Shown: positions 27,140 through 34,958 of the stretch, one piece after another | Layout of the letters: the number at the start of each line of letters is the position of its first letter | Numbering within the stretch: the first letter of the stretch is position 1 | Assembly: GCA_031259845.1 (NCBI GenBank) | Contig: JAIRKZ010000176.1 | Coordinates: forward strand, 1 to 38,594 | DNA length: 38,594 nt | Direction of reading: 5' to 3' | Source of the DNA: Tannerellaceae bacterium | Lineage (GTDB): Bacteria > Bacteroidota > Bacteroidia > Bacteroidales > Tannerellaceae | Notes under the pieces: generated by a model | Seen by the model: the letters and a program-made list of their open reading frames with translations, nothing else | Database searches by the model: none | What the model was told of the DNA's origin: nothing | Made by a program: the position numbers and the translations under genes

Positions 27140-27806
27140 TCATGGATTCATTTTACATTCTGATTTAAGAATTTCAGTAAGTTCAGTAAGTTCAATTACT
27201 TCTTTCGTTGTTAAGTTTGTTAATTGCTTTGCAAGAGATTTAATTTTTAATAGTCCAAAATAGTCATATTTTTTCAATAGTTCCCAATATAAATCATTTT
27301 TGGAATTGTTAAGCATCTCCTATTCATCATCGGGTATTTCCTTTTTTAACATATTTAAAAAATCATCCCTTTTGCATTTGTTAAAGCCCAATAAGTCCAT
27401 ATTTTTTCGAGACTTGACCGTTACATGAAATAGTTAAATTTTGATACGCAACAGAATGTGGAAATGGAGGAAATTTTTTCTCTTTTTTGTCAATGAATTC
27501 TTTTGTAAGACATACATTGGAACTATTTAAAACTGTTTCGCTATTCAGGTATTTATTAAAATCGTCTTTTTTAGTAATACTTTTAGGGATTATATGCTCC
27601 AACGTTTTTTGTTCATTTTCATTTTCCATGTTTCGCATACAATAACAACAACGATTGTGTTGCTCTTGTCTTAATCTCTGAATTAATAAAGTACGCGACC
27701 ATTCTCCTTTATCATTTTTATCACTTTTAAAAGAATCAAATAAATCAAAAGAACTTATGATGAATTCTGCTTCTTCCTTAAATTCTGATTTGTCAATATA
27801 TTCCAT
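27140..27806 (-). pseudogene. HNH nuclease gene (PtuB/TIGR02646-like), disrupted near its 3' end
   Basis: The first 141 codons (27381-27806) are open. RLRQEQHNRCCYCMRNM holds the Cys53/Cys56 zinc pair, and TLEHIIPKS carries Glu70-His71 of the HNH active site. The frame stops at TAA 27381-27383. Removing one G from the GGG at 27387-27389 restores a reading frame that continues GFNKCKRDDFLNMLKKE, meets a TAG at 27320-27322, then reads through LLKIKSLAKQLTNLTTKE to a stop at 27140. So the ancestral protein was probably ~220 residues and has lost its C-terminus through one frameshift and one nonsense change. It follows the ATPase gene by 6 bp, the order of Septu ptuAB. The nuclease motif itself is intact, so a truncated protein could still be made. 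Confidence 0.7.
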
Positions 27807-27812
27807 TCTATA

Positions 27813-29049
27813 TCAATTTAAGGATCTATAAAGTATATTATTCCCCCCGACAGCTTTTTTAATTTTATCCTTTATTTTCTCCTTCATAGCATCATCGTTT
27901 GCAGCTTTCCAATAATTATATGATTCTAATAGACTTTCAATATATGATTTTCTATATGGAACATCCATCCAATCTCTTAATCCTGAATTATAATCTATTC
28001 CGTATAAATTTTCAATTATTTCATTTTTATATTTTCTATTTTCATCATACAATTTATAGATTAAATTATTTTCATCTTTTTTAAAGTTAGCTATTACTAA
28101 GGGTGAATGAGTAGAAACAATGAATTGGACTTTAGGATAAGTTTCTTTTAATGCAGTCAAAATTTCTTGGGCAATTGAAGGATGAAGATACAGCTCTATC
28201 TCATCTATTATTACAATACCGGATGGATCACAATTTGAATTAAGCAAATATGCACGATTAGCAATATCAAACACGATTGAAAAGATTCGTTTATAACCTT
28301 GCGGTAATTGAATAAAGGACATTCGATTTCCATTTTTAAACAATACAATTAGTACATCATCTTTCCCTCGTGCCTCAACTTCTAATTTTTCAACTTCTAT
28401 ATCTTCTGTGCAAATTAATTGGGATATAGATTTAGAGAAACTGATGATCTTCTCATTTATTGTATCCATAGATCAGTGCAATTTCTTTCATCATTCCATT
28501 TATAATACGCGGTATTACGAGGTATAGGATTGCCTGAATTCATTTTTTTCTGAATTTTAGTACGATCTATCTTTGCCGTTACATGAGGATACGAATCATA
28601 AAAATAAACAAAAACAGGCAATTCATTTATTTTTCCATCAACGATATGATAACCCCAAAATTGTTCATTCGCATTTTTATATTTTGTATCTTCTAATCCC
28701 GATGTGTCATTTTCTTTATAAAACTCCCATTCAATATCATTATTATCTTCAGTAGCATTAACTTTAATCATAAGAGGGTAATTATAGTCACCTTTTTCTT
28801 CTTTATAGCAATATCTTGCATCAGTAGATTCAAAACTTTTCACTTTCTCATCCGAGCTGGCTATAAACTCATACTGTATTTCACCTGTTTTCTTTGCAAA
28901 GATGAAACTTAGTGATTGAGAAATTGGAGTGAGCAAGTTTGTTTTACCCATCCCATTCTTACCGATAAATATTGTCGTCTCGCATCCAAAATCTATTGAA
29001 TATTCTTCGAAATTTCGGTAGTTTCTTAATTGAATTTTTTTAGTCTCAT
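27813..29049 (-). pseudogene. AAA ATPase gene (PtuA-like, Septu type), two frameshifts
   Basis: The parts together encode a ~410-residue ATPase of the AAA_15/AAA_21 kind. The N-terminus should read MRLKKIQLRNYRNFE, with Walker A GKNGMGKT near 28960. The ATG at 29049 is out of frame because the A tract at 29035-29041 has 7 instead of 8 bases. The second piece (28457-28951) ends at a stop 13 bp inside the third (27813-28469, MDTINEKIISF), a second frameshift near 28470. The third piece has the Walker B stretch IVIIDEIELYLHPS and the STHSP switch histidine. The Walker A and ABC-like parts are conserved in sequence, so decay looks recent. Regional base composition is extremely AT-rich, unlike both flanks, which suggests horizontal acquisition. 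With the HNH gene it resembles Septu PtuAB. Confidence 0.7.
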
Positions 29050-29131
29050 GTAATTGCCGATATATTTATAATTACAACGGTATCATTTTTTGTACAAGTA
29101 TCATAATCATATAAAACAGTTGTGGTTGGTT

Positions 29132-31822
29132 TTATTTGCGGGCGAGCCTCTTTGCCAGACGGATGCCCTCGCCTATCCATAAGACGACTGACGTGGAAGC
29201 GATAATGATGCCCCAATCCCGCCAGCTTAACGGAACAACGTTAAACATTTCGCCGCCGAATGTCACAATCAGGTATTGCCCTGTTATAATCAGCAGTGAG
29301 ACCAAGAGGAATGTCTTGCTGTCTTTCAGATTGGCAAAAGCCGATTTGTTGCCGGCAAAAGCTTTTGCATTAAACATGTTCCAGAACTGAAGCATGACAA
29401 ACAGGGTGAAAAACATGGATAAATGATAGGCCGAAATACCTCCGTCTGCCCTGTTGAAATACAATAAAACGCCTAATAATACGATAACGAACAACAGGCC
29501 AACGACAAATATAGTAAAGGCCATGGGCCGCGATATGATAAAATCGCCATCCGGCCCGCTCTTGCGGGGTTTCCGGTCCATTACCTTTTTATTGGGAGGA
29601 AGAGAGGCTAAAGCGGCGGCGGCAAACGTATCCATTATCAGGTTTACCCAAAGCATTTGAGTAACCGTCAGCGGCGATTCCGTCCCCAGCAGGGAACCGA
29701 TCAGTACAATCAGGCAGGCGGCAACATTTATGGTAAGCTGGAAAAGCAGAAACTTTTGTATGTTCCTGTATAACGAACGTCCCCACATCACAGCGCGGGT
29801 GATGCTGGCAAACGAATTGTCGAGGATGGTTATGTCGCTGGCTTCTTTGGCTACAGACGTGCCGTCGCCCATCGACAGGCCTACCTGTGCGGCTTTCAGG
29901 GCCGGCGCATCATTGGTGCCGTCGCCCGTAACGGCTACAACGGCGCCTTTCTTTTGCAGCAATTGCACCAAGCGCTGTTTGTCTGTGGGGCGGGCGCGGC
30001 ACATAATATGCAAATCCATGATACGTTCTAACGCTTCTTCATCGCTAAGCGCTTCAAAAGACGGGCCGGCAATGATATTATAGTCTGTATCTCCTTCGTT
30101 CCATATTCCTATCTGGCGACCGATTTCTTTGGCTGTGCCGGGCGTATCTCCGGTAACGATCTTTACGTCGATACCGGCATGGAGGCACGACTGTACAGCC
30201 TCCGGCACATCCGGGCGCACCGGGTCGGAAATGGCAGCTATCCCGATATAGGTCAGGTTTGCGTTTTGTAAGCGGCCGTCTGCAAAGAAAGGGGCTTCCT
30301 TATTGGCGTCGTCTATTAGCTGGAAGGCGAATCCCAAGGTGCGCATGGCCTGGTTTTGATAGGCCAGCAACTGCGCTTCTATCTGCGCTTTGCAGGCTTC
30401 TACCGGCTTGTATGTTCCATCCATGGCAACCTGCCCGCAATGCGATAATACAATTTCGGGGGCGCCTTTTACATAGAGCACTTTTTTGTTTAGCAAGGGC
30501 GACTGCACCAATGTAGCCATATATTTCCGTTCGGTAGAAAATGTCAGTTGTTCCAATACTTCGGCGTTTTCCCTAAGCGTAAGGTAATCTGCTTTTTTAC
30601 CGTTAAGCCATAATAGCAGGGCTGCTTCGGTGGGATTGCCGAGCGTTTTAACTGGAGATTCCGTAAAGTCGAGGAATGCTGTGGAGTTCGCGGCTATCCC
30701 TTCTTTTATCAGGTTGCTTAGTTCGTCGTCGCCAAGCGTTTGGTCTTTTAAATTATAGAAATTCGTTTGATATACCTGCATTTGATTCCGGGTTAATGTG
30801 CCGGTCTTGTCGGTGCAGATAATGGTTGTAGCGCCCATTGTTTCGCAAGCGTGCATTTTCCGTACCAGGTTATTCGTTTTCAACATACGGTTCATACTGA
30901 GAGCCAGGCTGAGCGTAACGCTCATGGGTAATCCTTCGGGTACCGACACAACGATCAAGGTAACCGCTATCATAAAAATATTCAATATCTCACTCGCCAG
31001 GTTGAAAAAGGGAACGCCCGGCGAAGACAAGAGTAACTTAACGGATAAGGCGGCAAAAGTAAGCCCGGCAATGGCATATCCGGCTTTGCTGATTACATTG
31101 GCCAACCCTTTTAACTGTATCTGCAAAGGGGTCTCTACGTTATTGTCTATCCGGGAGCCTTCATATACTTTACCATAACCGGTAGCGTCTCCTGTTTTTT
31201 CCACTTCTACTATTCCATGCCCGTCTACTACGGTTGTTCCGCGCATCACGATATTGGAGGGATAGGTTGCTTCTTTATTGAAATACTCCTCATGGGTCGT
31301 TTTGCCTGCAATGGGTTCTCCCGTGAGGGTGGATTCGTTTATTTGCAACGACACGGCTTCGAGCAGACGCCCGTCTGCCGGTATTTCTTCTCCCGCCTCT
31401 ATCAGCACAATATCGCCTACTACCACTTCTTTCTTAGGTATCTGGCTTATATTTCCTTCACGTATTACTTTTACCTGCGCGTCGTCGTTTACCGTATTGA
31501 GTATGTCGAATGCTTTATTGGCTTTTACCTCAAAGGCGAAAGCCACTCCCGTAGCCAGTATAATGGCAAAAAAGATGCCTACAGGCTCAAGGAAAGCGCT
31601 AAACCCTCCGGCTTCCGGCCCCCAGCAGTGTACGCCTGCAATAAGCATGGAAAGAAACCAGGCTACTAAAAGAATGCGTATGATGGGATCGTTGAATTTT
31701 TCAAAAAAGAGTTTCCACAGTGACGTTTTCTCCGGAGGAGTAAGCACGTTTTCGCCATAGAGGGTACGGCTTTCTTCCACCTGTTGCATCGTTAATCCTT
31801 GCCAGGAATGCTTTTTTTCCAT
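29132..31822 (-). CDS. Calcium-translocating P-type ATPase, PMCA type (P2B)
   Basis: This 896-residue ion pump starts at MEKKHSWQGL; an in-frame ATG 14 codons upstream adds an atypical stretch. An N-terminal cation-ATPase segment precedes helices 1-2. The actuator domain has NESTLTGEP. Helix 4 has VVSVPEGLPMSVTL. The phosphorylation motif is ICTDKTGTLTRN with Asp338. A nucleotide-binding domain follows, then the hinge VAVTGDGTNDAPALKAA and six C-terminal helices. All catalytic motifs are present and the length fits bacterial PMCA/SERCA-like pumps common in Bacteroidetes. It exports Ca2+ or a similar cation. A -7-like TTAATTTG about 30 bp upstream is a weak promoter candidate. It flanks the defence insert but has normal base composition. 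Confidence 0.94.
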   Translation of the reverse strand: MEKKHSWQGLTMQQVEESRTLYGENVLTPPEKTSLWKLFFEKFNDPIIRILLVAWFLSMLIAGVHCWGPEAGGFSAFLEPVGIFFAIILATGVAFAFEVKANKAFDILNTVNDDAQVKVIREGNISQIPKKEVVVGDIVLIEAGEEIPADGRLLEAVSLQINESTLTGEPIAGKTTHEEYFNKEATYPSNIVMRGTTVVDGHGIVEVEKTGDATGYGKVYEGSRIDNNVETPLQIQLKGLANVISKAGYAIAGLTFAALSVKLLLSSPGVPFFNLASEILNIFMIAVTLIVVSVPEGLPMSVTLSLALSMNRMLKTNNLVRKMHACETMGATTIICTDKTGTLTRNQMQVYQTNFYNLKDQTLGDDELSNLIKEGIAANSTAFLDFTESPVKTLGNPTEAALLLWLNGKKADYLTLRENAEVLEQLTFSTERKYMATLVQSPLLNKKVLYVKGAPEIVLSHCGQVAMDGTYKPVEACKAQIEAQLLAYQNQAMRTLGFAFQLIDDANKEAPFFADGRLQNANLTYIGIAAISDPVRPDVPEAVQSCLHAGIDVKIVTGDTPGTAKEIGRQIGIWNEGDTDYNIIAGPSFEALSDEEALERIMDLHIMCRARPTDKQRLVQLLQKKGAVVAVTGDGTNDAPALKAAQVGLSMGDGTSVAKEASDITILDNSFASITRAVMWGRSLYRNIQKFLLFQLTINVAACLIVLIGSLLGTESPLTVTQMLWVNLIMDTFAAAALASLPPNKKVMDRKPRKSGPDGDFIISRPMAFTIFVVGLLFVIVLLGVLLYFNRADGGISAYHLSMFFTLFVMLQFWNMFNAKAFAGNKSAFANLKDSKTFLLVSLLIITGQYLIVTFGGEMFNVVPLSWRDWGIIIASTSVVLWIGEGIRLAKRLARK

Positions 31823-31948
31823 ATAATTGATATAAAAATTGTAATGAGACAGCAAATTAAGCAAAGTTCGCGGACATATACAACTCTTCTGGGAGGCGCG
31901 CGATATTTATCCCAAAAGGGCGCCTTAAGAATCCCTCTTATCCCGGGC

Positions 31949-32260
31949 TTATTGAAGAGAGCGCCCCGCCGGCGCCGGTAACCCGTCCGCTGTCGTAATT
32001 CTCATCCCGGGGCTTGGGCGCATCCCCCCAGGAACCGACAGCAAGGCTCCGTCAGTCGACAGCAAAGCGCCAAGGGCTGACCCGAAAGCGCCAAGGGCTG
32101 ACCCGCAAACTCCAGGGGGCGACAATGAAGCCCGGAGGGTTGGCAGATTCGGGATGGGCGCGGATACGCCGCTCCGGGCTACTTCCCTTTCAATGCCTGC
32201 GCTTGGCGGAGCAATCCTGCTAAGCGCATCCCTGCGGCAATCGTCCAAGCCTTGAAACAT
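31949..32260 (-). other. Open frame over a tandem repeat, doubtful gene
   Basis: An ATG at 32260 opens a 103-codon frame (MFQGLDDCRRD) in the GC-rich gap between the Ca2+ ATPase and the radical SAM gene. It encodes Arg/Pro/Ala/Gly-rich sequence with heptapeptide units such as GSALGAF and GSALGAL that simply follow the 21-bp DNA repeat. A longer frame from 32380 would overlap the radical SAM gene on the same strand. No domain, signal peptide or convincing ribosome-binding site is seen, and a 69-codon frame is open on the other strand as well. It is more likely non-coding repeat DNA than a gene. Confidence 0.2.
32037..32141. repeat. Five-unit 21-bp tandem repeat
   Basis: Units begin at 32037, 32058, 32079, 32100 and 32121. 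All but minor positions start with GAC, followed by an AAG/AAA run and a GCnCC core. Units 2 and 3 share AAAGCGCCAAGGGCT exactly; the outer units are more diverged. The period is a multiple of three, so it keeps a frame open on the - strand as a heptapeptide repeat. The ~480-bp gap from 31823 to 32303 also holds GC-rich short inverted repeats near 31890-31980 but no clear gene. Confidence 0.8.
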
Positions 32261-32303
32261 ACAGGTGCGGCGCTGTATTTGAGCGGCTAATGGACATTTG
32301 GGA

Positions 32304-33236
32304 TTATCTGCCAGCAAACAACCGCCCCTGCCATGTGTTGCGTTCGATGAGGCGTCTTTCCGCTTTGGCTGTAAATACATGGTTCTTCAGCCCCCAATCG
32401 GGCGCGATAAGCAGTTCTTTGGGGGATTGGGATACAAACCTCTCCACTGCGACGGATGGGTTTAGCCGTTCTATAAAGTCTATTACCAGGTCTATGTATT
32501 CATCCACCGTATATAAATGGAATCTTTCGGGATACCGGGCAAACTCTTTGGCCATGCGCGTTTGCCGGATTAATTGCAACTGATGTAATTTTACGGTTGT
32601 CAGCGGCAAAGCGGATAAGGCGCCGGCATGCTGTAAAATCTCGTCTCTGCTTTCTCCGGGTAATCCGAGGATTAAATGGGCGCCGGTATAAATTCCCTTT
32701 TGGGCTGTGCGCCGGATGGCGTCTTCCGATTCCGCATGCGTATGCCCCCGGTTAATGCGGACGAGGGTCTTGTCCAAGGTACTCTCCAGGCCGTATTCTA
32801 TCAATACAAATTTCCTCTTCGCCAATCCGGCAAAATAATCCAGCAATTCATCAGGCATACAGTCCGGGCGCGTCCCGACGATTAATCCGGCTATTTCAGG
32901 GAAAGAGAGCGCTTCTTCGTACTTTTCAAGCAACGAATCCAATTCGTCATACGTATTCGTATAGGCCTGGAAATAGGCCAGGTATTTCATTCCGGGATAT
33001 TTATACGAAAAAAAGCGAATGCCTTCTTCCAACTGTTCGCCCACCGTTTTTTGCGTATGGCAATACTGGGGGCTGAACGTTTGATTGTTACAATACGTAC
33101 ATCCCCCCCAGCCTTTCGCCCCGTCGCGGTTCGGGCATGTAAAGCCTGCATTTACAGATATCTTCTGCACTTTAAAGGGGAATACCTTTTGCAGGAAGTC
33201 TCCGAAGCCGTTATATCGTTTACGTTTATCGTCCAT
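32304..33236 (-). CDS. TIGR01212-family radical SAM protein (YhcC-like)
   Basis: This 310-residue iron-sulfur SAM enzyme has the N-terminal pattern FTCPNRDGAKGWGGCTYCNN, which supplies the cluster cysteines in the spacing of the TIGR01212/YhcC family. It is followed by QTFSPQYC. The barrel contains IVGTRPDCMPDELLDYF and VLIEYGLESTLDKTL, plus a GLPGESRDEIL motif. The C-terminal end (KNHVFTAKAERRLIERNTW) is also conserved in the family. The substrate is not known to me. The gene is preceded by a -7-like element and appears monocistronic. Confidence 0.9.
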   Translation of the reverse strand: MDDKRKRYNGFGDFLQKVFPFKVQKISVNAGFTCPNRDGAKGWGGCTYCNNQTFSPQYCHTQKTVGEQLEEGIRFFSYKYPGMKYLAYFQAYTNTYDELDSLLEKYEEALSFPEIAGLIVGTRPDCMPDELLDYFAGLAKRKFVLIEYGLESTLDKTLVRINRGHTHAESEDAIRRTAQKGIYTGAHLILGLPGESRDEILQHAGALSALPLTTVKLHQLQLIRQTRMAKEFARYPERFHLYTVDEYIDLVIDFIERLNPSVAVERFVSQSPKELLIAPDWGLKNHVFTAKAERRLIERNTWQGRLFAGR

Positions 33237-33251
33237 TAGCCAAATTTACGG

Positions 33252-33259
33252 CAAATGTA
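33252..33259 (-). promoter_or_regulatory. -7-like element for the radical SAM gene
   Basis: The - strand reads TACATTTG (full match to TAnnTTTG) 16 bp upstream of the start codon. A short leader would follow. No good -33 TTTG is visible at the expected distance. Confidence 0.45.
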
Positions 33260-33271
33260 TTTAAAAAAACC

Positions 33272-33681
33272 ATGATAAGTAATAGTGATTATTCTACTCA
33301 AACCATTTGCAGTAAAAGAGTAAGCGTTGTACTGAATACGTTGGCAGATGATATATTAATGCGGGATATAGCTGTCAGGCATAATATCCGTGATGTAATC
33401 TTATTGAGGCAGTTAACAGCATACCTGATAACCAGTACAGGAAATCTCGTTTCTGCAAGCAAGCTCGCCGGATGGGAAAAAGTGCGGTAAAAGAAGCTAT
33501 ACAGGTATGCCTGACCATAGACGATGAGAATTTTGAAAGAGAGTATGACGGGCTACTCGTAGCCATGCAGAATCTTGGTATAAAAGAAGGAAGTATCGTA
33601 ACCCTCAACCAAAGTGATACATTTGAGAAGGATGGTATGACAATCAGAATGATACCCACTCATGTATTTTTTCAAGAATGA
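33272..33681 (+). pseudogene. DUF4143-family AAA ATPase remnant
   Basis: Two fragments in different frames match the middle and end of DUF4143/AAA_14 ATPases. Fragment one (33272-33490) contains ILMRDIAVRHNIRDVILL and ITSTGNLVSASKLAG, the helical linker region. Fragment two (from about 33472 to the TGA at 33679-33681) contains KSAVKEAIQVCLTIDDENF and MTIRMIPTHVFF, the C-terminal nuclease-like fold that usually carries the AIQV strand. The N-terminal P-loop domain and about 150-200 residues between the fragments are missing, with a frame change at 33465-33480. I read it as a deletion remnant, not a functional gene. It ends 11 bp from thiN, convergently. Confidence 0.75.
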
Positions 33682-33692
33682 GCTTTTCAATA

Positions 33693-34370
33693 TTACGTCC
33701 CGCCGGGGAGAGGAGAGGCCTCGTTGCACGGAGTTGGGGACGCCAGCTCCCGGAACACGATTATGCGTGCGCCTTCTTCCAGGCGGATGGTGAAGGTATC
33801 GGACAGGGCTTCGTTCAGGGTTCCCTGCCACCAGGAGGTAAGTATGCGGTTTGTGATGGGCCAGCGGAGGCGTTCGGCGGTTATTTTGCTTTCGGGGGGT
33901 AAGGCGAATAAGGAGATTTGCTGGCCGGGGACGCTTTTCAAGGTTGTTGTTTGGCTGAGGGGGGTGAAGAGGCCGTGGTCTGTCAGCATTTCTATCCGGC
34001 TGAACAGGGGGGCGTAATCGGCCAGGAGGGAGATATTGCCTAACGTATGGTCTTCGCGCATGCCGGTGGCTCCTACGATGAGCGCTTCCTTTTGGCCGGA
34101 GGCCTGGGCGTGGCGGACGGCTTTTGTGAGGTCGTTCGTTTCCTGGTCGGCGCCGGGATACAGGCGGCCGGCGTATAAGCGGCGCATTTCGGGCGACAGG
34201 CTGTCCATATCGCCCACTACGGCGCTTGGGGTAAAGCCTTGCCGGTGGAGCGTATCTGCCGCCCCGTCGCAGGCTATGATAAGGGAGGCTTCGCCCAGCA
34301 TCCGCAAAGGCAGGGGGGAGGCGGGAAAGCTTCCGTTGGCTACAATAACGCAATTATACTGTTTTATCAT
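33693..34370 (-). CDS. thiN: Thiamine pyrophosphokinase
   Basis: This 225-residue enzyme converts thiamine and ATP to thiamine pyrophosphate and AMP. Family motifs are VIVANGSFP near the N-terminus, LIIACDGAADTL, AVVGDMDSLS, the ETNDLTKAV segment, and ATGMREDHTLGN. The C-terminal beta domain ends in EGARIIVF. The tail ASPTPCNEASPLPGGT is longer than usual and runs toward the DUF4143 remnant, possibly because the original stop was replaced. Its start overlaps the transporter gene stop by 4 bp (ATGA), so the two are translationally coupled. It lies in the thiamine salvage unit under TPP riboswitch control. Confidence 0.93.
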   Translation of the reverse strand: MIKQYNCVIVANGSFPASPLPLRMLGEASLIIACDGAADTLHRQGFTPSAVVGDMDSLSPEMRRLYAGRLYPGADQETNDLTKAVRHAQASGQKEALIVGATGMREDHTLGNISLLADYAPLFSRIEMLTDHGLFTPLSQTTTLKSVPGQQISLFALPPESKITAERLRWPITNRILTSWWQGTLNEALSDTFTIRLEEGARIIVFRELASPTPCNEASPLPGGT

Positions 34371-34945
34371 CTCTGTTCAGTTCCTTTTTTTATCCATGTA
34401 TATAAACCGGCAGCGGCCAGGAGGGTGTAGCAAAGATAGAGAAACATGGTGGGATACAAAGCGCGCAGGTAATAAATATAGACAGATACTGCATTTACGA
34501 TTATCCATAGATACCAATGTTCTATTATCCGGCGGGCGAGCATCCAGGTGGCTACAATCCCTACGGCTGTGATAAATGCATCGCCGTGGGGGATTGGGGA
34601 ATCTGTAAATGCAACCAGCAGGCCGTAGAGGCTGAAATGGATGGCCGCTATCGCCAGTACGATTGTGAGCAATGCCGGGGCGTTTGCATGGCGGTATACA
34701 ATCCCGCCGGGGGCCGGGGCGGATTCTTCCCCTGAAGAATCCGCTTTTGTCCACAGCCGGAAGCCATAAACGCTCATCAGCACGTACCAGGCCTGCAAAC
34801 CCATGTCTGCATAGAGCTTGGCCAGGAAGAAAACAAACACATAGACCAGCGAGGTGACGAATCCTACCACCCATAAGGCCGGATGCTGTTTTATCTCCAG
34901 CGCCATATAAAGCAACCCTGTTGCCACTCCGAAATATTCCAGCAT
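34367..34945 (-). CDS. PnuC-family transporter, probably thiamine transporter PnuT
   Basis: The 192-residue membrane protein has about seven helices. The PnuC family pattern ALWVVGFVTSLVYVFVFF is followed by YADMGLQAWYVLMSVYGFRLW. Later motifs are SPIPHGDAFITAVGIVATWMLARR and the C-terminal WLIVNAVSVYIYY-like segment. PnuC homologues carry nicotinamide riboside. PnuT members carry thiamine and sit in TPP-riboswitch operons of Bacteroidetes. Here the gene lies between a TonB receptor preceded by a TPP riboswitch and thiN, so thiamine is the more likely substrate. The substrate call is contextual; the family call is firm. Confidence 0.88.
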   Translation of the reverse strand: MLEYFGVATGLLYMALEIKQHPALWVVGFVTSLVYVFVFFLAKLYADMGLQAWYVLMSVYGFRLWTKADSSGEESAPAPGGIVYRHANAPALLTIVLAIAAIHFSLYGLLVAFTDSPIPHGDAFITAVGIVATWMLARRIIEHWYLWIIVNAVSVYIYYLRALYPTMFLYLCYTLLAAAGLYTWIKKGTEQR

Positions 34946-34958
34946 AGGGGCAGTTGTA

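Noticed and set aside
27160-27200. Short repeat AGTAAGTTC AGTAAGTTC as a possible mobile-element or CRISPR feature
   Set aside because: It has only two 9-bp units and falls inside the degenerate HNH tail, where it encodes LTELTE; no array or terminal repeats accompany it.
27075-27263. Small + strand frame at the edge of the AT-rich island
   Set aside because: It is antisense to the kinase remnant and the HNH tail, both of which make better sense as protein on the - strand.
33553-34353. 266-codon frame overlapping thiN on the same strand
   Set aside because: The composition is Pro/Arg-rich and low in complexity, while the thiN frame has all family motifs.
34367-34945. Nicotinamide riboside transporter PnuC
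   Set aside because: The family fits, but the TPP riboswitch and thiN context makes thiamine the better substrate call.
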